Shown: one piece after another, positions 4,392-6,886 of the stretch
Position numbering within the stretch: position 1 is the first letter of the stretch
How the letters are laid out: each line of letters begins with the position of its first letter
Assembly (NCBI GenBank): GCA_947491175.1
Contig: CANLIF010000067.1
Location: forward strand, 1-6,886
Direction: 5' to 3'
DNA length: 6,886 nucleotides
Source of the DNA: Actinomycetota bacterium
GTDB taxonomy: Bacteria; Actinomycetota; Actinomycetes; S36-B12; UBA5976
The notes under the pieces: model-generated
The model's database searches: none
What the model saw: the letters and a program-made list of their open reading frames with translations, nothing else
Told to the model about the DNA's origin: nothing
Program-made: the position numbers and the translations under genes

Positions 4392-6886
4392 ATGCGCAAC
4401 GCTTTTAAGGGCACGCTAGCCCTTATTACTTTCGTAATTTTTTCCGGAATCCCGTTTGCATTTTCCGCTCTTGAATCATTTTCAATCGCGCCAGCTAATG
4501 CAGTTCCCGTAATTACCACGACCTGTACCAATCCATTAGTTGCCACCGATGGCTCGCACACCGTTGTTTCGTTCAAAACTGTTGAGTCTTGCACCTGGAC
4601 ACCGCCAGCCGACAATTTAAGTGTTGAGTATTTGATCGTTGCCGGTGGCGGCGGTGGCGGCGCTGGTGGTGGTGGCGCTGGCGGTGTGTTGGCAGGGACA
4701 TCAACCCTTGGTTCAGTTTCTTCAATCCCGATAGTTGTCGGTGCAGGTGGCTCGGGTGGCGGCGGCATCATGAATTCTGGTGACGATGGTGGAAACTCGC
4801 AAGCACTTGGCCTAACTGCAATCGGTGGTGGCGGTGGTGGTGGGTATACCAGCCAGGGTCGCACCGGTGGTAGCGGCGGCGGAAATACACCAGAGTCATC
4901 CAGCTTCAACTTCAATACAGGCCCTGCCGGAACAATCGGACAAGGTAACGCAGGTGGAATCGGCAGTTGGGGCGGCGGCGGTGGAGGCGGTGCCGGTGCC
5001 GCTGGCACATCAAGTACCCCATCAACAAATCGTGCCGGTGGCAATGGTGGTATCGGGCTTTCGAACTCGATAACAGGAACCGCTACTTATTACGCAGGCG
5101 GCGGCGGTGGCATGTGCACAGACGCCTGTGCCACTGGCAGTGAAGGTGGACTTGGCGGTGGCGGTAAGGGCGCAAATACGAGGTACGGCCAAGACGACAC
5201 AGCAGGTTTAGCGAATACGGGCGGCGGCGGCGGCGGTGCTGATGGCGGATCAAACGGAGGCTCAGGCGTCGTAATTGTTCGATTCCTGACCTCTGCGATT
5301 GTTGTGAACGATCCGATGATTTTGACTGCAACCGCAAGTAGCGCAACTTCGATGGTTATGAACCTCCCACTTTTTGGAACCGTGACAAACGTAACTATCG
5401 ATTGGGGAGACGGATCATCTTCTGGGCCATTTAATTCATCAGGAGAAAGAACTCACACCTATTCCAACCCAGGAACCTACACAGTCACTATTAACGGGAC
5501 CCGCTTAACGCAATTTGGAGCTTATTGCTCTTCAACGAGTGCGCTGACTGCCGTTCAATCTTTTGGTGAACTAGGGATAACGGATCTTTCTTATGCTTTC
5601 TGCGGCGCGAGTGAGTTAAAACAGGTTCCCACCCAGATACCAACTGGTGTTACAAATTTGCAATATGCCTTTCTCTACGCGTCATCGTTTAACCAAAATA
5701 TTTCAACCTGGAATACCAGTGCCGTAACTTCTATGGTTGGAATGTTCCGCGGCGCTTCAAGTTTCAACAATGGAAGCGCGAATAATGACGGCTTAAATCC
5801 AATGACCTCCATTAGCGGCGGTTGGAACACGTCAAGCGTGGTTTCTTTTGGTGAAATGTTTCTTGGCGCTAGTTCCTTTAATCAGAATGTGAGCAGCTGG
5901 GATACCTCAAGTGCCACGAATGTTTCAATGTTCAACGGTGCGCCAAAATTCAATAACGGAAGTGCAACCAATGACAGCGCGCACCCACTGCGAACGAATG
6001 GAAACCAGTGGGATGTGTCAAACGTTACAAGCTTTGCAGGTTTGTTCGGCGGGGCCAGTCATTTCAATCAAGATATTTCTAACTGGGACGTTTCCAGTGC
6101 CAATAACTTAACCGAAATGTTCCGTGGTGCTTCGAGATTTAATCAAAATATTTCTGCGTGGAGATTCCCAAATGTAACCTCGTTAGATTACATGTTTGTC
6201 GACGCAACTTCATTTAATAATGATGGACAACCTCTTGCATGGGACGTGAGCCAAATCACTTCGATGTATGTAACTTTTGCAAATGCAACAAGTTTTAATT
6301 CTGACATCAGTGGTTGGAATGTCAGCAAAATGGTTTACTTCATTAGCACTTTCGATAACGCAACTGCATTCAATGCAGCTGTAGGCGCCTGGGATGTTAG
6401 TTCCGTCAACAATGTGAGCAGCATGTTTAACGGTGCCACATCGTTTAATCAGAACCTAGGTTCATGGAAGTTATCAACAACGCTAGTAAGTGCTCAGAAT
6501 TTTCTAGCTAGCACGAGCATGAGTACTGCGAATTACGATGCATTATTGAATGGCTGGGCGACACAAGCGACGCGTAGCGGAGTTAATTTCAGTACTGATT
6601 TGCGTTACACGCAATCTGGGAAAATTGGCAGGGATACCCTAACGGGAACTCGTGGCTGGACGATTAGTGATGCTGGATTAAAAGCTCCAACTGCTCCGCT
6701 GATTACGTCGTGGCCATCTGCCGGCGGGATAGTAAGTGGCCAGGCACTATCTGAAGTTTTGCTAACTGGTGGTTCAGCGAGCGTTGCCGGATCGTTTGCA
6801 TTTGCAACCCCAAACACCGTGCCAGCAGTTGGCAGCGCCTCGCACCAAATGGTCTTCACACCAACGGACACCACCAACTACACAAC
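4392..6886 (+). CDS. large secreted surface protein: glycine-rich domain, PKD-like segment and BspA/DUF285 repeats, partial (runs off right edge)
   Basis: The frame is open for 831 codons from ATG 4392 to the edge, with AGGAG at 4378-4382 and a 9-base spacer. Residues 1-37 are a signal peptide: MRNAFK, a hydrophobic core (about 7-26), then APANA with likely cleavage after A37. After a short Cys-containing lead-in comes a glycine-rich domain (78-299). It opens with VEYLIVAGGGGG and ends GGSGVVIVRFL, as in domains found in actinobacterial surface proteins and tail fibres. A PKD-like segment follows (about 330-372), with TIDWGDGSS and THTYSNPGTYTVTI. Eleven BspA-type repeats (DUF285; core MFxGASSFNQNISSWDTSSVT) span 399-699. 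The usual cap containing NYDALLNGW (714-722) and TRGWTISDAGL (753-763) follows. From 764 a beta-rich module starts (GGSASVAGSFAFATPNTVPA). The missing C-terminus must hold any cell-wall anchor. Six cysteines fall in three near pairs (45/67, 242/246, 379/404), consistent with export. Likely a cell-surface adhesin; the ligand is unknown. Confidence 0.92.
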   Translation, partial: MRNAFKGTLALITFVIFSGIPFAFSALESFSIAPANAVPVITTTCTNPLVATDGSHTVVSFKTVESCTWTPPADNLSVEYLIVAGGGGGGAGGGGAGGVLAGTSTLGSVSSIPIVVGAGGSGGGGIMNSGDDGGNSQALGLTAIGGGGGGGYTSQGRTGGSGGGNTPESSSFNFNTGPAGTIGQGNAGGIGSWGGGGGGGAGAAGTSSTPSTNRAGGNGGIGLSNSITGTATYYAGGGGGMCTDACATGSEGGLGGGGKGANTRYGQDDTAGLANTGGGGGGADGGSNGGSGVVIVRFLTSAIVVNDPMILTATASSATSMVMNLPLFGTVTNVTIDWGDGSSSGPFNSSGERTHTYSNPGTYTVTINGTRLTQFGAYCSSTSALTAVQSFGELGITDLSYAFCGASELKQVPTQIPTGVTNLQYAFLYASSFNQNISTWNTSAVTSMVGMFRGASSFNNGSANNDGLNPMTSISGGWNTSSVVSFGEMFLGASSFNQNVSSWDTSSATNVSMFNGAPKFNNGSATNDSAHPLRTNGNQWDVSNVTSFAGLFGGASHFNQDISNWDVSSANNLTEMFRGASRFNQNISAWRFPNVTSLDYMFVDATSFNNDGQPLAWDVSQITSMYVTFANATSFNSDISGWNVSKMVYFISTFDNATAFNAAVGAWDVSSVNNVSSMFNGATSFNQNLGSWKLSTTLVSAQNFLASTSMSTANYDALLNGWATQATRSGVNFSTDLRYTQSGKIGRDTLTGTRGWTISDAGLKAPTAPLITSWPSAGGIVSGQALSEVLLTGGSASVAGSFAFATPNTVPAVGSASHQMVFTPTDTTNYT
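4623..5288 (+). repeat. low-complexity glycine-codon region encoding the Gly-rich domain
   Basis: Runs of GGC and GGT codons recur (for example 4641-4685, 4824-4847, 4971-4997, 5097-5111 and 5220-5240) and encode blocks of up to six or seven glycines separated by Ser/Thr/Asn-rich spacers. On the opposite strand the same bases spell proline codons and leave a long open frame that is not a gene. Such runs are prone to slippage, so length variation between strains is plausible. Confidence 0.8.
5586..6488 (+). repeat. eleven tandem BspA-type (DUF285) repeat units
   Basis: Units start at about 5586, 5658, 5733, 5847, 5922, 6033, 6108, 6183, 6264, 6339 and 6414. Most are 25 residues long, with the core (x)MFxGASSFNQ(N/D)ISxWDxSxVTx. 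Unit 1 is degenerate, lacking the FNQ and Trp positions and carrying Cys404. Units 3 (38 residues) and 5 (37) are enlarged by an insertion after FNN, reading NNGSANND and NNGSATND. Unit 8 (27) has a shorter FNNDGQPLAW version. At the DNA level the units have diverged, so this is an old protein repeat rather than a recent DNA expansion. Confidence 0.88.

Noticed and set aside
4376..5044. 222-codon minus-strand open frame encoding a proline-rich protein
   Set aside because: It is the exact antisense of the glycine-codon runs of the surface protein (GGN read backwards gives proline codons), has no ribosome site or domain, and the plus-strand frame has a signal peptide and recognisable domains.
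5083..5346. Minus-strand arginine-rich 87-codon frame
   Set aside because: Low-complexity antisense of the glycine-rich region, with no ribosome site and no recognisable fold.
5586..6488. A CRISPR-like or DNA-level tandem array
   Set aside because: The periodicity is about 75 bases in one continuous coding frame with diverged bases and conserved protein positions, so it is a protein repeat.

Overview
The window looks like a stretch of bacterial chromosome of moderate GC content with short intergenic gaps. It carries six genes cut by neither edge or only one, plus a sixth/seventh set at the margins: five complete genes and two that run off the edges. The glycine-rich/BspA-repeat secreted protein with an ANA signal-peptidase site, the DUF4328 membrane protein, and ureohydrolase and aldolase sequences of actinobacterial flavour suggest a low-to-moderate GC actinobacterium, possibly one of the freshwater planktonic lineages (Nanopelagicales or relatives). 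That placement is inference from protein style; no rRNA or marker gene is present.

Layout. On the left, a DUF4328-type membrane protein reads leftward and off the edge (1-449, minus). It is divergent from a compact three-gene operon on the plus strand (556-2696): a small DUF861-type cupin, a manganese ureohydrolase of the agmatinase/guanidinobutyrase type, and a class II aldolase/adducin-family protein. The gaps within the operon are 23 and 3 bases. A convergent single-domain cupin (2703-3086, minus) ends 6 bases from the aldolase stop. It is divergent from a pirin gene (3246-4211, plus). The pirin gene is followed by a strong intrinsic terminator (4225-4265). The rest of the window (4392 to the right edge) is the first 831 codons of a large secreted surface protein: signal peptide, glycine-rich domain, PKD-like segment, eleven BspA/DUF285 repeats, and the start of a beta-rich module.

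How the parts may work together. The operon encodes an enzyme expected to release urea from a guanidino compound, a metal-dependent aldolase-fold enzyme, and a cupin. This reads as a small catabolic pathway whose substrate cannot be fixed from sequence. Three of the seven genes are cupin-superfamily proteins (DUF861 cupin, single-domain cupin, pirin).

Both divergent intergenic regions carry clear operator-like symmetry. There is an 18-bp dyad at 467-484. There is a pair of CAATG/CATTG dyads 21 bp apart at 3141-3173. A perfect 12-bp-arm inverted repeat at 3207-3232 lies between a candidate pirin promoter and its Shine-Dalgarno site. The regulators that would bind them are not in the window. 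No tRNA, rRNA, CRISPR array, insertion sequence or transposase was seen.
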